Positions 1-9,143 of a DNA stretch of 43,825 nt are shown piece after piece. The stretch's first letter is position 1; each line of letters opens with the position of its first letter. A model generated the notes under the pieces. That model saw nothing but the letters and a program-made list of their open reading frames with translations, did no database searches and was not told where the DNA came from. The DNA lies in contig CALFMN010000164.1 of NCBI GenBank assembly GCA_937879875.1, forward strand, positions 1 to 43,825. The letters are read 5' to 3'. The stretch is from an uncultured Chloroflexota bacterium (GTDB taxonomy: Bacteria; Chloroflexota; Dehalococcoidia; CAUJGQ01). Position numbers and translations under genes: made by a program.

Positions 1-1344
1 CACGCTATCCCCACCCCGCTTCCCTCCGCATACCACTTCATAAACACGCTCTTAGCCAATCCGCGCGTCGCGCAGATCTGGCGCGAACCCCGTGCAACGG
101 CGCCGAAGCCTGCCGGTGACGGCGGCACACCGCCCAAACCGCTTGCGGGCGTACGCGTGATGGACTCCTCGTGGATCGTGGCCGGGCCGGTCACCGCCAA
201 GTGGCTCGCGCTCGCCGGCGCCGACGTTCTGAAGATCGAGTCGATGAAGCGGCCGGACCCCGGTCGCATGACCGGCCCGTTCCCGCTCGGCAAGCCGTTC
301 AGGGACGGCAGCGCCGGTTGGCCGAACCTGAACGCGAACAAGCGCAGCGTGGCGATCGACATCTCGCACCCGCGCGCCCGCGACCTGCTCCTGCGGCTGG
401 GCGCGCAAGCGGACATCGTGCTGGAGAACTTCAGCGCCGGGGTGATGGTCCGGCATCAGTTGGGTTACGAGGACTTGCGCGCCGTCAACCCCGGCATCAT
501 CATGATCGCGATGTCGCTGCAGGGGCAGACCGGCAGCAGGGCGCACCAGCCCGGCGTGGGCAGCCACGTCCAGATGCGATCGGGTCTCGACGCAATCACC
601 GGCTTTTCGGACGCCAAACCCGGAGGCCCCGCGGTCTTTCTTCCCGACATGCTGGGACCATGGATCGGCATCGCCGGACTCCTCGCCGCGTTGGAGCACC
701 GGAAACTTACCGGCGTCGGCCAGTACATCGACCTCTCGCAGTACGAGGCGATGCTGCTCTGGATGCAACCGGCCATCCTGCACCGTGAACTCTACGGCGT
801 CGATCCGCCGCGGAAAGGCAACGCTTCCGACAACGCCGGTCCGCACGGCGTGTTCCCCCTCAGCGGCGACGACCGCTGGATCGCGATCGAATGCCTGAGC
901 GACGATGACTGGCGCCGGCTGTGGAGCTTCCTGCCGGCCGCCGCGCAGGCCGCCTTCCCGGCCGGCAGCACCCTGCAACAGCGGCTCGACCGGAGAGTGG
1001 AGCTCGAGGCGGCGATCGCCGGCTGGACGAAGGGCCAGGATGGCTCCGAACTGATGGCGCGGCTGCAGGCGGCGGGCATCGGCGCGCACGTAGTATTCGA
1101 CACGCTCGACCTCCTGCACGACCCGCAACTGGAAGCCAGGGAGCATTGCCGGTACCTGGAGCACAGCATTCTTGGCCCGCTGCCCGTCGAGAAGCCGGCG
1201 TTCAGGCCGCAGAGCTGGAGCCTCGACCCGATCACCCTTGGGCCGCTCTACGCATCCGGAACGGCGTCGGGGCTGAAGGAGTGGCTCGGCATCGACGACG
1301 ACGAGATCGCGGACCTCGCGGCCGATTCCGTGATTACGTTCTGA
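1..1344 (+). CDS. Family III CoA-transferase (CaiB/BaiF), 5'-partial
   Basis: The reading frame is open from the first base of the window, so the gene starts outside it; a GTG-ATG pair at 157 is only an internal candidate start. The fold begins at about 142 with PLAGVRVMDSSW, then AGADVLKIE, the pattern that opens each CaiB/BaiF domain. Counting from the GTG, Asp164 in LPDMLGPWIG matches the catalytic aspartate that carries the acyl intermediate in this family. The enzyme would move CoA from a donor thioester to a carboxylic acid in the cytoplasm. About 50 residues precede the domain start in frame, which could be the tail of a first domain, as in the tandem gene at 15043-17187, or simply an N-terminal extension. 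A cyclase gene follows 30 bases downstream, probably in the same operon. The substrate is unknown. Confidence 0.88.
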   Translation, partial: HAIPTPLPSAYHFINTLLANPRVAQIWREPRATAPKPAGDGGTPPKPLAGVRVMDSSWIVAGPVTAKWLALAGADVLKIESMKRPDPGRMTGPFPLGKPFRDGSAGWPNLNANKRSVAIDISHPRARDLLLRLGAQADIVLENFSAGVMVRHQLGYEDLRAVNPGIIMIAMSLQGQTGSRAHQPGVGSHVQMRSGLDAITGFSDAKPGGPAVFLPDMLGPWIGIAGLLAALEHRKLTGVGQYIDLSQYEAMLLWMQPAILHRELYGVDPPRKGNASDNAGPHGVFPLSGDDRWIAIECLSDDDWRRLWSFLPAAAQAAFPAGSTLQQRLDRRVELEAAIAGWTKGQDGSELMARLQAAGIGAHVVFDTLDLLHDPQLEAREHCRYLEHSILGPLPVEKPAFRPQSWSLDPITLGPLYASGTASGLKEWLGIDDDEIADLAADSVITF

Positions 1345-1374
1345 TTTGCTGAGATAGGAAGAAAGGACGGTTCA

Positions 1375-2274
1375 ATGTCCGTGCCAACGCCGGATGAGCT
1401 GCGCGAATACTTCGACTCTCACCGCAACTGGGGCAGGTGGGGTGACGACGACCAGAAGGGCGCAATCAATCTCATCACGCCGCAGAAAGTCGTCTCCGCC
1501 GCGGGACTGGTCCGCAGCGGGCGCAGCGTCTCGCTCAGCCGGCCGCTGCCGACACTGCCGGCCTCCAACAACCCGAACCCGACGCAACACTGGATCCGGA
1601 CCTACTACAACCCGGGGGGCGGCGCGTCCGTCGACTACATCGCCATCAACTACCACGGCTGGTCCACGACCCATCTCGACGCCTTATGCCACGTCTGGGG
1701 GGCGCACGGATTGTGGAACGGTGGTAATCCCGACACCATCCGGCACGGCGGGGCGCGCTGGGGTCCGGTCGACCGCTGGATGAACGGGTTCATGACCCGC
1801 GGCGTTCTGATCGACGTGCCGAAGTTCCGCGGCGAGCCGTTCGTGACGATCGAGAAGCCGGTGCTGGGAGACGAGATCGAGGCGATTGCTAAGGCTGAAG
1901 GCGTGACGCTCGAAGCCGGCGACGCGCTCGCCATCTACTCCGGTCGCGAGAATTATGAGAAAGCGAACCGGCTCTGGGGAACCGCGGGCGACCCGCGCCC
2001 CGGCGTGCATCCGTCGTGCCTGATCCCGGTCCGAGAGCACGACGTCGCCATGGTCGTATGGGACATGCAGGACGCCACGGTCGAGGAGTACGCCGGCATG
2101 TCGCTACACGCCGGGATCTGGGCGTACGGTCTGGCCCTGGTCGACAACGCTCTCCTGGCGCCGCTGGCGGAGGCGTGCGCCGAGGCGGGAAGGTACGAGT
2201 TCCTCCTGTCGTTCTCGCCGCTGCTGTTGAAGGGCGGAACGGGATCGCCGGTGAATCCGATGGCGGTGTTCTAG
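1375..2274 (+). CDS. Cyclase family protein (kynurenine-formamidase-like metal hydrolase)
   Basis: A 299-residue protein of the cyclase family (PF04199), whose members are metal-dependent amidases or lactone/ester hydrolases. The family metal site is visible as HGWSTTHLDALCH: His94, His100, Asp102 and His106. The start ATG follows the purine-rich ribosome site AGGAAGAAAGGACGG. The protein ends in GGTGSPVNPMAVF, almost the same as the end of its paralogue at 18930-19853, so the two derive from a duplication and bracket the catabolic cluster. It lies 30 bases after a CoA-transferase gene and was probably cotranscribed with it. The substrate cannot be read from the sequence; kynurenine formamidase activity itself is doubtful because no tryptophan-degradation genes are nearby. 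Confidence 0.88.
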   Translation: MSVPTPDELREYFDSHRNWGRWGDDDQKGAINLITPQKVVSAAGLVRSGRSVSLSRPLPTLPASNNPNPTQHWIRTYYNPGGGASVDYIAINYHGWSTTHLDALCHVWGAHGLWNGGNPDTIRHGGARWGPVDRWMNGFMTRGVLIDVPKFRGEPFVTIEKPVLGDEIEAIAKAEGVTLEAGDALAIYSGRENYEKANRLWGTAGDPRPGVHPSCLIPVREHDVAMVVWDMQDATVEEYAGMSLHAGIWAYGLALVDNALLAPLAEACAEAGRYEFLLSFSPLLLKGGTGSPVNPMAVF

Positions 2275-2289
2275 ATGGCTCTCTATATA

Positions 2290-4041
2290 TAGATACTGCT
2301 GGCGAAGTGCTCACGCGGCGAGGCCGTGCGCGGCCATGAGCCGCGCGAAGGCAGAGCGCCGCGTCTTCGCACGCGGGACATCCGTGAGCCACTCACCGAG
2401 GCGCAAGAAGGTTAGCGCGAGGGCGCCGAGGAGGTGGCCGAGATGGACGCGTGCTGCGCCGATGTAGCGCGTGCGGCGGAGCCGCGTTCGCCGTACGGCT
2501 CGCGAGAGCGTCCCTTCGATGCCCGCCCGCTTGGCGTAGTCCGCGGTGCTTGCCCGCTCGCGGGCAGCCTGTAGCGCCTGCTATTCTGCCTCGCGCCGCA
2601 CCGTAACCGTGCGCCGCGGGGACTGCGTGGTCGACCGGGTGCAGAGCGAGCGACTCGGGCATGGCCCACAGTCGCTGGTGGAGAACTTGATCTTGATCAC
2701 CGCATTCGTGCGCTTGTCCACGGCCGGCGTCCAACTGAGGCTGGTGTGCCCCTCGGGACAAGTCGCCTCTCGTCGCTCCCAGTCCATGCGGAAGTGCTCT
2801 GCCGCAAAGCCCGTGTCCTCCCGCGCCTGCCAGTGGTAGTCGGCACGCGTGGGACCGAGCAGGTCGACCTGGAAGTCGTCACGACTGCTCACCAGCAGGG
2901 CGGCGTCGAGATAGCCGGTATCGACGATGTGCGTATCTGGGAGCAGATCACGTGCGGCAAGCGCCGTATGCACGCGTGGCGTCGCCTCCCCATCGGCGAC
3001 AGGGCCGGCGCTGGTTTCGACGTGGGTGATCAACGAGGGCAAGTCATCGTCACAGGTTTCCGTCAGATGCAGCTTGTAGCCGACCCAGTGGGTCGATCGT
3101 TTGGTCGCCAGATGAGCCTCCAGGTCGTATGGGGAGCTGATGAAGCGGGCGGCCGGTGGCAGGCCAACGGTCTCGGTCCGCCACTGCAGCCGCTCGTCTT
3201 GCACGTAGAAGTTCTGCAGCCAGACGCGACGGAGGCTGTCGAGGGCAGGCACCTCGCGCAGCCAGGGAGGGGCAGTCGGGGCCACCAGCGCATCGAGCAG
3301 CGCGACGCCATCTGCCCCCACGAGCAGTGCCAGTGCCGTGTGCGCTGCCTTCGCCTCGGGCAGCCGCGCCTCATCGGCACGGCGTGTATAGCGCTTCGCC
3401 CACGCCGGGGGAGCTAGCGCGGCCAACCAGGCAGGGGCCACAATGGCGAGGCTATCCAAGGCGTGGCGCATGACTTCCAGCACGACCTCAAGGCGGTTGA
3501 GGGCGCGTACGGCAGCCAAGACGTGCGTCGAATCGGTGCGCTGGTGGCCACGGCGCTTGAGCAACTGGTGCTCGCGGCACCAGTCCAGCACGGTATCGAG
3601 CAGCAACTGCTCCGCATCCCCCGTACGCAGGCGAGTGCGGAACTCACTGAGCACGGAGGCGTCGAAGCCGGCGTCGCTCAGCTGCAGGCGTAGGACGTAC
3701 TTCCAGTCGATCCGGCTCCGGACCGCCGCGGCCGCCTGCCGGTCCGACAGCCCCTCGGCGAACTGCAGGATGCTGACCAGCACCAGGCGCCAGGGGGCGA
3801 GCGCCGGCTGCCCATGCGTCGGAAAGAGTGCCGCGAACTGCTCATCGGTGAACAGGGTACCGAGCGCATCGGCGAGGGTGAGGTAGGGATGGCCCTTGGG
3901 GAACGCCGCGCGAGCCACACGGGCGGTGTCGTCTGGAACGGGGCCGATCGGCGTCGGACAGAGCATGGCACGCCTCCTACCTCCCATAATCAGGAGGCAT
4001 TCAGCCTACCGACGGCCATCCGACTTCGCCAGCAGTATCTA
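2290..4041. mobile_element. IS1182-family insertion sequence, 1752 bp
   Basis: Perfect 19-base terminal inverted repeats, TAGATACTGCTGGCGAAGT, lie at 2290-2308 and, inverted, at 4023-4041. Both ends are flanked by TATA (2286-2289 and 4042-4045), read as a 4-base palindromic target duplication; because TATA is a palindrome it also makes the repeats look 23 bases long. The element carries one transposase gene on the minus strand. It landed between the cyclase gene and the next operon and breaks no visible gene. The family is assigned from the transposase type. Confidence 0.85.
2311..3966 (-). pseudogene. IS1182-type transposase with in-frame amber stop
   Basis: The best start is the ATG at 3966, seven bases after GGAGG; an ATG at 3987 lies upstream in frame. 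The protein has the N-terminal DUF772-type region (WKYVLRLQLSDAGFD) and the DDE core with aspartates in RTDSTHVL and VDTGYLDAALL. Translation stops at an amber codon (TAG, complement of 2581-2583) at codon 462, but the frame continues without another stop to TGA at 2311. The segment after the amber, including AKRAGIEGTLSRAVRR and LGALALTFLRLGEWL, is the expected C-terminus and holds the Glu484 that should complete the DDE triad. The truncated 461-residue product should therefore be inactive unless the amber is read through. An intact copy elsewhere in the genome may be the parent. Confidence 0.85.
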
Positions 4042-4165
4042 TATAGATGAAGGCGAGCGGCCACTGGCGCGGGCGTGATGAGAGCGGACCTGGTGCGATT
4101 TCCAGCCTGCTGTACGCATGTGCGGGTGTCGCCGCAAGCAGGACTGAAGTAGTCATACATTCGTG

Positions 4166-4194
4166 TTGATTGCCGTGCGCCGTCCGTGTAGATT
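4166..4194 (+). promoter_or_regulatory. Candidate sigma-70-type promoter of the hydratase/permease operon
   Basis: TTGATT at 4166-4171 and TAGATT at 4189-4194 are separated by 17 bases and sit about 70 bases before the ATG at 4262. The spacing is ideal and the local sequence is less G+C-rich than its surroundings. Matches to the hexamers are partial, so this is a weak call. Confidence 0.3.
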
Positions 4195-4261
4195 GCTATG
4201 GTGCCGGCAGCACGCTTAAGGGCAGCGGGACAACATCCGGCGAACCGGAGGGGGAGTGCAG

Positions 4262-5434
4262 ATGACGACGGCAGCAGAGTGGATGTATGGCAAGATCACC
4301 GATGAGGCGCTGGCGGTGCTGCGCTCCCGCAACGGCACGCTCGGACCGATGAGCCCCGAGTCGGACCCGCTCACCCGCGCGCAGATCATCCGCTATCTGG
4401 CCTCCGTGGGCGACGACAACCCCCTCTTCTGGAATGAAGAGTACGCCGGCCGGACCCGTTGGGGCGGCATCATCGCTCCGCCCAGGCTGCTCTTTTCAGG
4501 CAGCGAGCGGACGCCCCGCTCCGTTGCCCAGCCCGTCACGACCCGGACCGTCTCCTTCATGGGCGAGGACGTGATGAAGGGCGTCTTTGCGATGGTGTCG
4601 GGAACGCGCATGGTGTTCGAGCGGCCGGTGCGCATCGGCGACCGGCTACGGACGCAGGGTGGACCACACGACGTGATCGAGCGCCGCAGTAGTATGGCCG
4701 GCCGCGCGGTGGAACTGGTCAACAAGACGACCTACTACAACCAGCGCGACGAGGTGGTCGCGACGGTGTACAGCTCAGTGATCCGCATGGAGCGCGGCGC
4801 CGTCCGCGAGAACCGCAAGTACCTCGACCTGCCGCCGGCCGCCTACGGCGACGAGGAGATCGAAGCGCTTTACGCCCACTACGAGCACGAGGCGGAGCAG
4901 CGGCAGGGGAGCCGGCCGCGGTACTGGGAAGACACGACAATAGGCGACGACCTGATCACCATCGCGAAAGGTCCGCTGACGATCACCGACATCGCCTCCT
5001 ACTTCATGGGGCAGGGCGCCGCGTACTTCACCAACCGGATGAAGCACCTCGAACTCAAGGCCAACCCATCGGCGCGGTTGGTAAACGCCGAGACGAACAT
5101 CGAGGATGATTGGGCCTCGGCGCACTGGGACGAGTACTTCGCCCGCCAGAGTGGCATCCCCCGGCCGTACGACGAGGGGCCGATGCGCTACGATGACATG
5201 GCTCACCTGGTGACCGACTGGATGGGAGACGACGCCGTGCTGCGCGAGCTGTACGTCTCGCTGCGGGCGCCCAACCTGTTCGGCGACGTGAGCTGGTGTA
5301 CGGGACGGGTGACGGCGAAGCGGGTGGAAGACGGCAAGCACCTGGTTGACGCGGACCTGTGGATCACCAACCAGCGCGGCCAGCGCACGACGATCGGCAC
5401 CGCGACGGTCGAGCTGCCCACCCGCGGCGGGTAA
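4262..5434 (+). CDS. FAS1-like/MaoC family hydratase (hot-dog fold)
   Basis: A 390-residue protein, matching the usual length of two-hot-dog FAS1-dehydratase/MaoC-like enzymes. Near residues 45-72 it has VGDDNPLFWNEEYAGRTRWG and GGIIAPP, the substrate-binding segment that opens the N-terminal hot-dog domain. The ATG at 4262 is chosen because GGAGGGGGA ends six bases before it; a GTG two codons upstream is possible. Members act on acyl-CoA-type substrates, adding or removing water across a double bond. It is close in sequence along its whole length to the second copy at 11708-12865; both contain the pattern LVNAETNIED and YDEG. Two Dpp-type permease genes follow 19 bases downstream, so uptake and CoA-ester metabolism appear to be coupled in one operon. 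Confidence 0.82.
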   Translation: MTTAAEWMYGKITDEALAVLRSRNGTLGPMSPESDPLTRAQIIRYLASVGDDNPLFWNEEYAGRTRWGGIIAPPRLLFSGSERTPRSVAQPVTTRTVSFMGEDVMKGVFAMVSGTRMVFERPVRIGDRLRTQGGPHDVIERRSSMAGRAVELVNKTTYYNQRDEVVATVYSSVIRMERGAVRENRKYLDLPPAAYGDEEIEALYAHYEHEAEQRQGSRPRYWEDTTIGDDLITIAKGPLTITDIASYFMGQGAAYFTNRMKHLELKANPSARLVNAETNIEDDWASAHWDEYFARQSGIPRPYDEGPMRYDDMAHLVTDWMGDDAVLRELYVSLRAPNLFGDVSWCTGRVTAKRVEDGKHLVDADLWITNQRGQRTTIGTATVELPTRGG

Positions 5435-5453
5435 GAGAAAAGGATAGGCCGCA

Positions 5454-6404
5454 GTGCGACAGTACCTGGCGCAGCGGTTCCTGCTCGCCATTCCAACGAT
5501 CTTCTTTGTCACGATGCTGGTGTTCCTGCTCACGCGGGTGATGCCGGGCGATCCGGCGGTGTTTCTCGCCGGCACCGATGCGACGCGATCCGATATCGCC
5601 TCCGTGCGGAAGGAGTTTCATCTCGACGAGCCCGTTCCGGTGCAGTACCTGCGCTGGCTGAAGGACGCCGCGCACGGCAACCTTGGCAGATCGGTGCGTA
5701 ATGCGCGGCTGCCGGTGACGACGGTTCTGAAGGATAGAATCCTGGCGACATTGGAGCTGGGCTTCATCACGCTGCTTATCTCAATCTCGATCAGCATTCC
5801 GCTCGGTGTGCTCGCCGCGTACAAGCGGGACACTTTTTGGGATCATGCGAGCACGACACTGGCTCTCTTGGCATTGTCTCTACCAAGCTTCGTCCTGGCT
5901 TACCTGCTCATCTTCATTGTTGGTCTACACTTCAAACTTCTACCTCCAGCAGGCTATGTGCCGTTTTTGCAAAGCCCTGGCACTAACCTGAAGTTAATGA
6001 TATTGCCTGCCATAACACTTGCCAGCGCTGCCTTGGCTGGAAAAACGCGAATACTTCGCACAACGGTACTGGAAGTATTGAATCAAGACTATGTTACAGT
6101 GGCACGTGCCAAAGGCCTATCAATGCGTACGGTGTTGCAATCGCATGTATTGAAGAATGCGTTGATCCCATTCGTCACTGTCGTAGGAGTTCAGATCGGC
6201 AGCATCCTCGGCGGAGCCGTAATCGTGGAGACAGTCTTCGGAATACCGGGGATGGGGAAACTGACACTCGATGGGATCCTCTCCCGAGACTTTCCCACGA
6301 TTCAGGGTGTTGTTCTCGTGATCGTGCTGGTATACCTGATCGTCAATACACTGATCGACCTGACATACGCATATCTCGATCCACGCATCAGGTTAAGCGG
6401 GTAG
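5454..6404 (+). CDS. ABC transporter permease, DppB/OppB type
   Basis: A 316-residue inner-membrane protein starting at GTG. The N-terminus has the DppB signature: one membrane helix (LLAIPTIFFVTMLVFLLTRV) followed by MPGDPA. Further helices and the EAA loop (DYVTVARAKGLSMRTVLQSH) that docks the ATPase come later, and the end is YAYLDPRIR. Partner of the DppC-like gene three bases downstream. The usual periplasmic binding protein and the two ATPases are absent from the window, so this is an orphan permease pair or borrows ATPases from elsewhere. Bases from about 5760 to 6330 fall to roughly 50% G+C, with AT-rich codons unlike either flank, suggesting a recombined segment. The transported solute (peptide, nickel or another small molecule) cannot be told. 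Confidence 0.9.
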   Translation: MRQYLAQRFLLAIPTIFFVTMLVFLLTRVMPGDPAVFLAGTDATRSDIASVRKEFHLDEPVPVQYLRWLKDAAHGNLGRSVRNARLPVTTVLKDRILATLELGFITLLISISISIPLGVLAAYKRDTFWDHASTTLALLALSLPSFVLAYLLIFIVGLHFKLLPPAGYVPFLQSPGTNLKLMILPAITLASAALAGKTRILRTTVLEVLNQDYVTVARAKGLSMRTVLQSHVLKNALIPFVTVVGVQIGSILGGAVIVETVFGIPGMGKLTLDGILSRDFPTIQGVVLVIVLVYLIVNTLIDLTYAYLDPRIRLSG

Positions 6405-6407
6405 AGT

Positions 6408-7289
6408 ATGAAAATCAGTAGTACACGCGCTGGCTCGCTTGAACTGGCGGAACGGCGCCCGTGGAAGGTGCCACGCCCTCTGCGTAATATGCGCATTTTG
6501 ATGGGCGGGGCGGTGGTGCTCATCCTGGTGATCCTGGCCATCGGTGCCCCGGTCATCGCGCCCTATAGCCCCTATAAGGCGGATTTCAACGGCGCGAAAA
6601 ACGCGCCGTCGTGGCACCATCTCCTTGGGCAGGATCAGATCGGGCGAGACCTGCTGAGTCGCGCGATGTACGGCGCGCGCACAGCCCTCTACGTGGGCTC
6701 ACTGGTGGTCACAATCGCCGTCACGCTCGGTGTATTGGTCGGTACGGTTGGCGGTCTCGCCGGCGGTTGGACAGACCGCCTGATCGGCGCGGTCGTCGAT
6801 ATGACCTTTGCCTTCCCCAGCCTGGTGCTGGCGCTCGCGGTCACCGCGGCGCTGGGACCATCGCTGACAACGTTGATGATCGCCATCGGCGCAACCTCAT
6901 GGCCCGGTCTGTCGCGGGTCGTGCGCAGTGCGGTGTTCAAGACAAAGTCACGCGATTTCGTCACCTCGGCGCGGGCGACTGGCGCGGGACCGGTGCGGGT
7001 TGCGGTTCGGCACGTGTTGCCAAACGTCGTACCGGAGATCATCGTGCTGGCGTCGTTGCTCTCGGCGACCGCGGTGTTAGCGGAGGCGAGCCTGAGTTTC
7101 CTGGGGTTGGGTGCAAAGCCGCCGACGCCGAGTTGGGGGCTCGGTGTGTCCGATGGACAACCCTTCCTCGAGCATCAGCCCTGGATAGCGCTCGTGCCGG
7201 GCGGGTTCGTGTTCATCACCGTGATGGCGTTCAACGTCCTGGGCGACGGCATCCGCGACGTCCTCGACCCGCGACTGCGCAATCGCTGA
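6408..7289 (+). CDS. ABC transporter permease, DppC/OppC type
   Basis: A 293-residue inner-membrane protein with the DppC layout: a cytoplasmic N-terminus, a first helix (GGAVVLILVILAIGAPVIA), the HHLLGQDQIGRDLLSR motif at the start of the permease domain, and the ATPase-contact loop DFVTSARATGAGPVRVAVRH. It ends in GDGIRDVLDPRLRNR, typical of the family. It begins three bases after the DppB stop, so the two are translationally coupled and should form one heterodimeric channel. The G+C content returns to the regional norm here, in contrast with the second half of the DppB gene. It converges with the metallophosphoesterase gene, leaving only five bases between the stops. Confidence 0.9.
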   Translation: MKISSTRAGSLELAERRPWKVPRPLRNMRILMGGAVVLILVILAIGAPVIAPYSPYKADFNGAKNAPSWHHLLGQDQIGRDLLSRAMYGARTALYVGSLVVTIAVTLGVLVGTVGGLAGGWTDRLIGAVVDMTFAFPSLVLALAVTAALGPSLTTLMIAIGATSWPGLSRVVRSAVFKTKSRDFVTSARATGAGPVRVAVRHVLPNVVPEIIVLASLLSATAVLAEASLSFLGLGAKPPTPSWGLGVSDGQPFLEHQPWIALVPGGFVFITVMAFNVLGDGIRDVLDPRLRNR

Positions 7290-7294
7290 CGCTC

Positions 7295-7870
7295 TTACTC
7301 AGCCTCGGCGGGCAGGCGCTGCATCGTGATCACTTCCGCCCGCACGCTGCCGTCGTCGTCGATCTCTATAACGGCGACCGTGCCCAGGGCGCCGAGCGGG
7401 TGGCGTGTGCCGGGATAGACGGCGCTACCTGGATTGATGAAGAAGACACCTTCGTGCCAGAGCATCAACTCTTCGTGCGTGTGGCCGAAGGCGACGATGT
7501 CGACGACCTCGCCGAACTTCCGCTCCAGGACGTGAGGCAGCGGGTCGGCGGGGAAGATCAGTTCCTGGTGCGCCTCGATCCGCGGCCCAGGCCAGCCGAT
7601 GTCGTGGACCATGGCGACCTTCTTGCCGCCAAGCTCGACCACCCGACGCGTCTCTGCCAGGCGCGGGTCGGGGGAGGGCATCTCGGTGAAGTCGCGCACG
7701 GCGATAACGGGCGCTGCCTCTTCGAGGACGTCCAGCACGCGGGCGGAGTTGATGTCGCCAAGGTGCAGAATCACGTCCACGCGGTGTTGCTTGAAGGTGT
7801 GAACGATCTCCGGCGGCATGCCTTTGAGATCGTCACGGATATGCGTGTCGGAGACGAGGCCCACGCGCAC
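7295..7870 (-). CDS. Metallophosphoesterase, YfcE/MJ0936-like, with altered metal motif
   Basis: A 191-residue calcineurin-like phosphoesterase starting at GTG (7870) after GAGGTGGAAC; an ATG at 7921 would add 17 residues but has no ribosome site. Visible motifs are SDTH (Asp8, His10), LGD (Asp39), a lone His90 in VAMVHDIGW and GHTH (His131, His133), ending in INPGS. The family normally has GNxD after the second strand, whose Asn bridges the two metals; here residues 58-61 read VRDF instead. The enzyme may use one metal, use another ligand, or be impaired. Members hydrolyse phosphodiesters or phosphomonoesters; the substrate is unknown. It is divergent from the monooxygenase gene at 7961. The longer open frame back to 8869 is antisense to that gene and is not real. 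Confidence 0.82.
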   Translation of the reverse strand: MRVGLVSDTHIRDDLKGMPPEIVHTFKQHRVDVILHLGDINSARVLDVLEEAAPVIAVRDFTEMPSPDPRLAETRRVVELGGKKVAMVHDIGWPGPRIEAHQELIFPADPLPHVLERKFGEVVDIVAFGHTHEELMLWHEGVFFINPGSAVYPGTRHPLGALGTVAVIEIDDDGSVRAEVITMQRLPAEAE

Positions 7871-7960
7871 GGCAGTTCCACCTCGAGGCGCGGCGGTGCA
7901 CCGCGCTCGGACTTCTATCATAACAAGTTCGTACGCTCGTTCGGTTGAGGAGGTGGCGCG

Positions 7961-8800
7961 ATGCAGATCGGGTTGGTGATCGCGAACGAAGGGCCGGAGG
8001 CAGTTCCCAACGTCCGGGACCTCCCCGCGCAGATAGAGGCGCTTGGCTACGCGTCGGTCTGGTTCACGGACCACGTCATCGGGTTGCGCGCGTACGAGCC
8101 GGTGTACGGACCGATCTGGGCCGAGGCGCTCACCGCGATGACGTTCGCGGTGGCCCGCACGACGCGCATCCAGATCGGTATCGGCGTGCTCGTCGTGCCC
8201 TACCGCCCGGCCGTGTACACGGCTAAAGTCCTTGCGACCCTGGATCAGTTGAGCGGCGGCAGGATTATCGTCGGCGCCGGCGTGGGCTGGGCGCGGCGCG
8301 AGTACGCCGCGATGGGGCTGGCGCCGATCTTCGCGGACCGCGGCGCCTACACGGACGAGTGCCTGGAGGTGATGCTCGCCTGCTGGCGCGGCGGACAGCT
8401 CAGCTACGAGGGGCGCTGGCACGCGTTCCAGACGATCGAGTTCGAGCCACGGCCGCTGCAGCAGCCCCATCCGCCGCTCTGGATCGGCGGTCAGACCGGG
8501 CGTGCGCTGCGCCGCGCGGCGCGTTTTGCGGAGGTCTGGCATCCCACCGGCATCACGCCCGTGCAGATGCAGCAACTCGGCGAACAGCTCGACGGGAGAG
8601 CGGGCCGTCCGATACCGCGCAGCATCCGCATGCAGATCCCGGCCGCGTTCGAGGTTGAAGAGATCCGGGAACGGCTCGCGGCCTACGAGCGGGCCGGGTG
8701 CATCGCCGCCGCTATCGACCTGAAGGCCGCAGACCAGGCGGAGTTCCTGCGCGCCGCGGAGCGACTGGCCGCGCTCCTGCCGAGTTCTACGGTAGGTTGA
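7961..8800 (+). CDS. LLM-class flavin/F420-dependent oxidoreductase
   Basis: A 279-residue luciferase-like TIM-barrel protein. The ATG follows a strong ribosome site, GAGGAGG. Characteristic segments are IEALGYASVWFTDHVIG near residue 30, TRIQIGIGVLVVPYR, and LDQLSGGRIIVGAGVGWARREYAAMG in the middle, then QQPHPPLWIGGQTGRALRRAA. The layout resembles the F420-dependent subgroup, but the cofactor (FMN or F420) cannot be decided from sequence alone. It is one of three such genes in this cluster and sits just ahead of a CoA-transferase gene that is now broken. The likely role is hydride transfer or oxygenation of a pathway intermediate. Confidence 0.87.
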   Translation: MQIGLVIANEGPEAVPNVRDLPAQIEALGYASVWFTDHVIGLRAYEPVYGPIWAEALTAMTFAVARTTRIQIGIGVLVVPYRPAVYTAKVLATLDQLSGGRIIVGAGVGWARREYAAMGLAPIFADRGAYTDECLEVMLACWRGGQLSYEGRWHAFQTIEFEPRPLQQPHPPLWIGGQTGRALRRAARFAEVWHPTGITPVQMQQLGEQLDGRAGRPIPRSIRMQIPAAFEVEEIRERLAAYERAGCIAAAIDLKAADQAEFLRAAERLAALLPSSTVG

Positions 8801-9143
8801 CCTCAAAGCCGGTGCCGCTGAACGCAGGGTAGCCCACGACACAGACGCGAACCGGGCACAGCACGACATACAAAGGCAACATGGATGACTGACCAGAGTG
8901 GATCAAGCGATCAGAGAAGCGGGCCGCTGGCCGGCGTGCGCATCATCGACTGCTCTGAGATGATCGCCGCCCCTATGCTTCGTCGCTGCTCAGCGACCTG
9001 GGCGCCGATGTGATCAAGGTCGAACCGATCCGCGGTGAGCCGTTCCGTTTGCTGATGCAGTCGCAGGCACTGTTCGAGAGCCGCGGGTTCCTCTCACTGA
9101 ACAGGGGCAAGCGTGGGCTGGCGCTCGACCTGCAGGACCCTAG

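Noticed and set aside
2393..2761. Separate 122-codon minus-strand gene at the IS1182 end
   Set aside because: It is out of frame with the transposase; the true frame across this stretch reads the family C-terminus after the amber codon.
7871..8869. N-terminal extension of the metallophosphoesterase frame over the monooxygenase gene
   Set aside because: The extension is antisense to a clear luciferase-like gene; family homology begins at the GTG at 7870.
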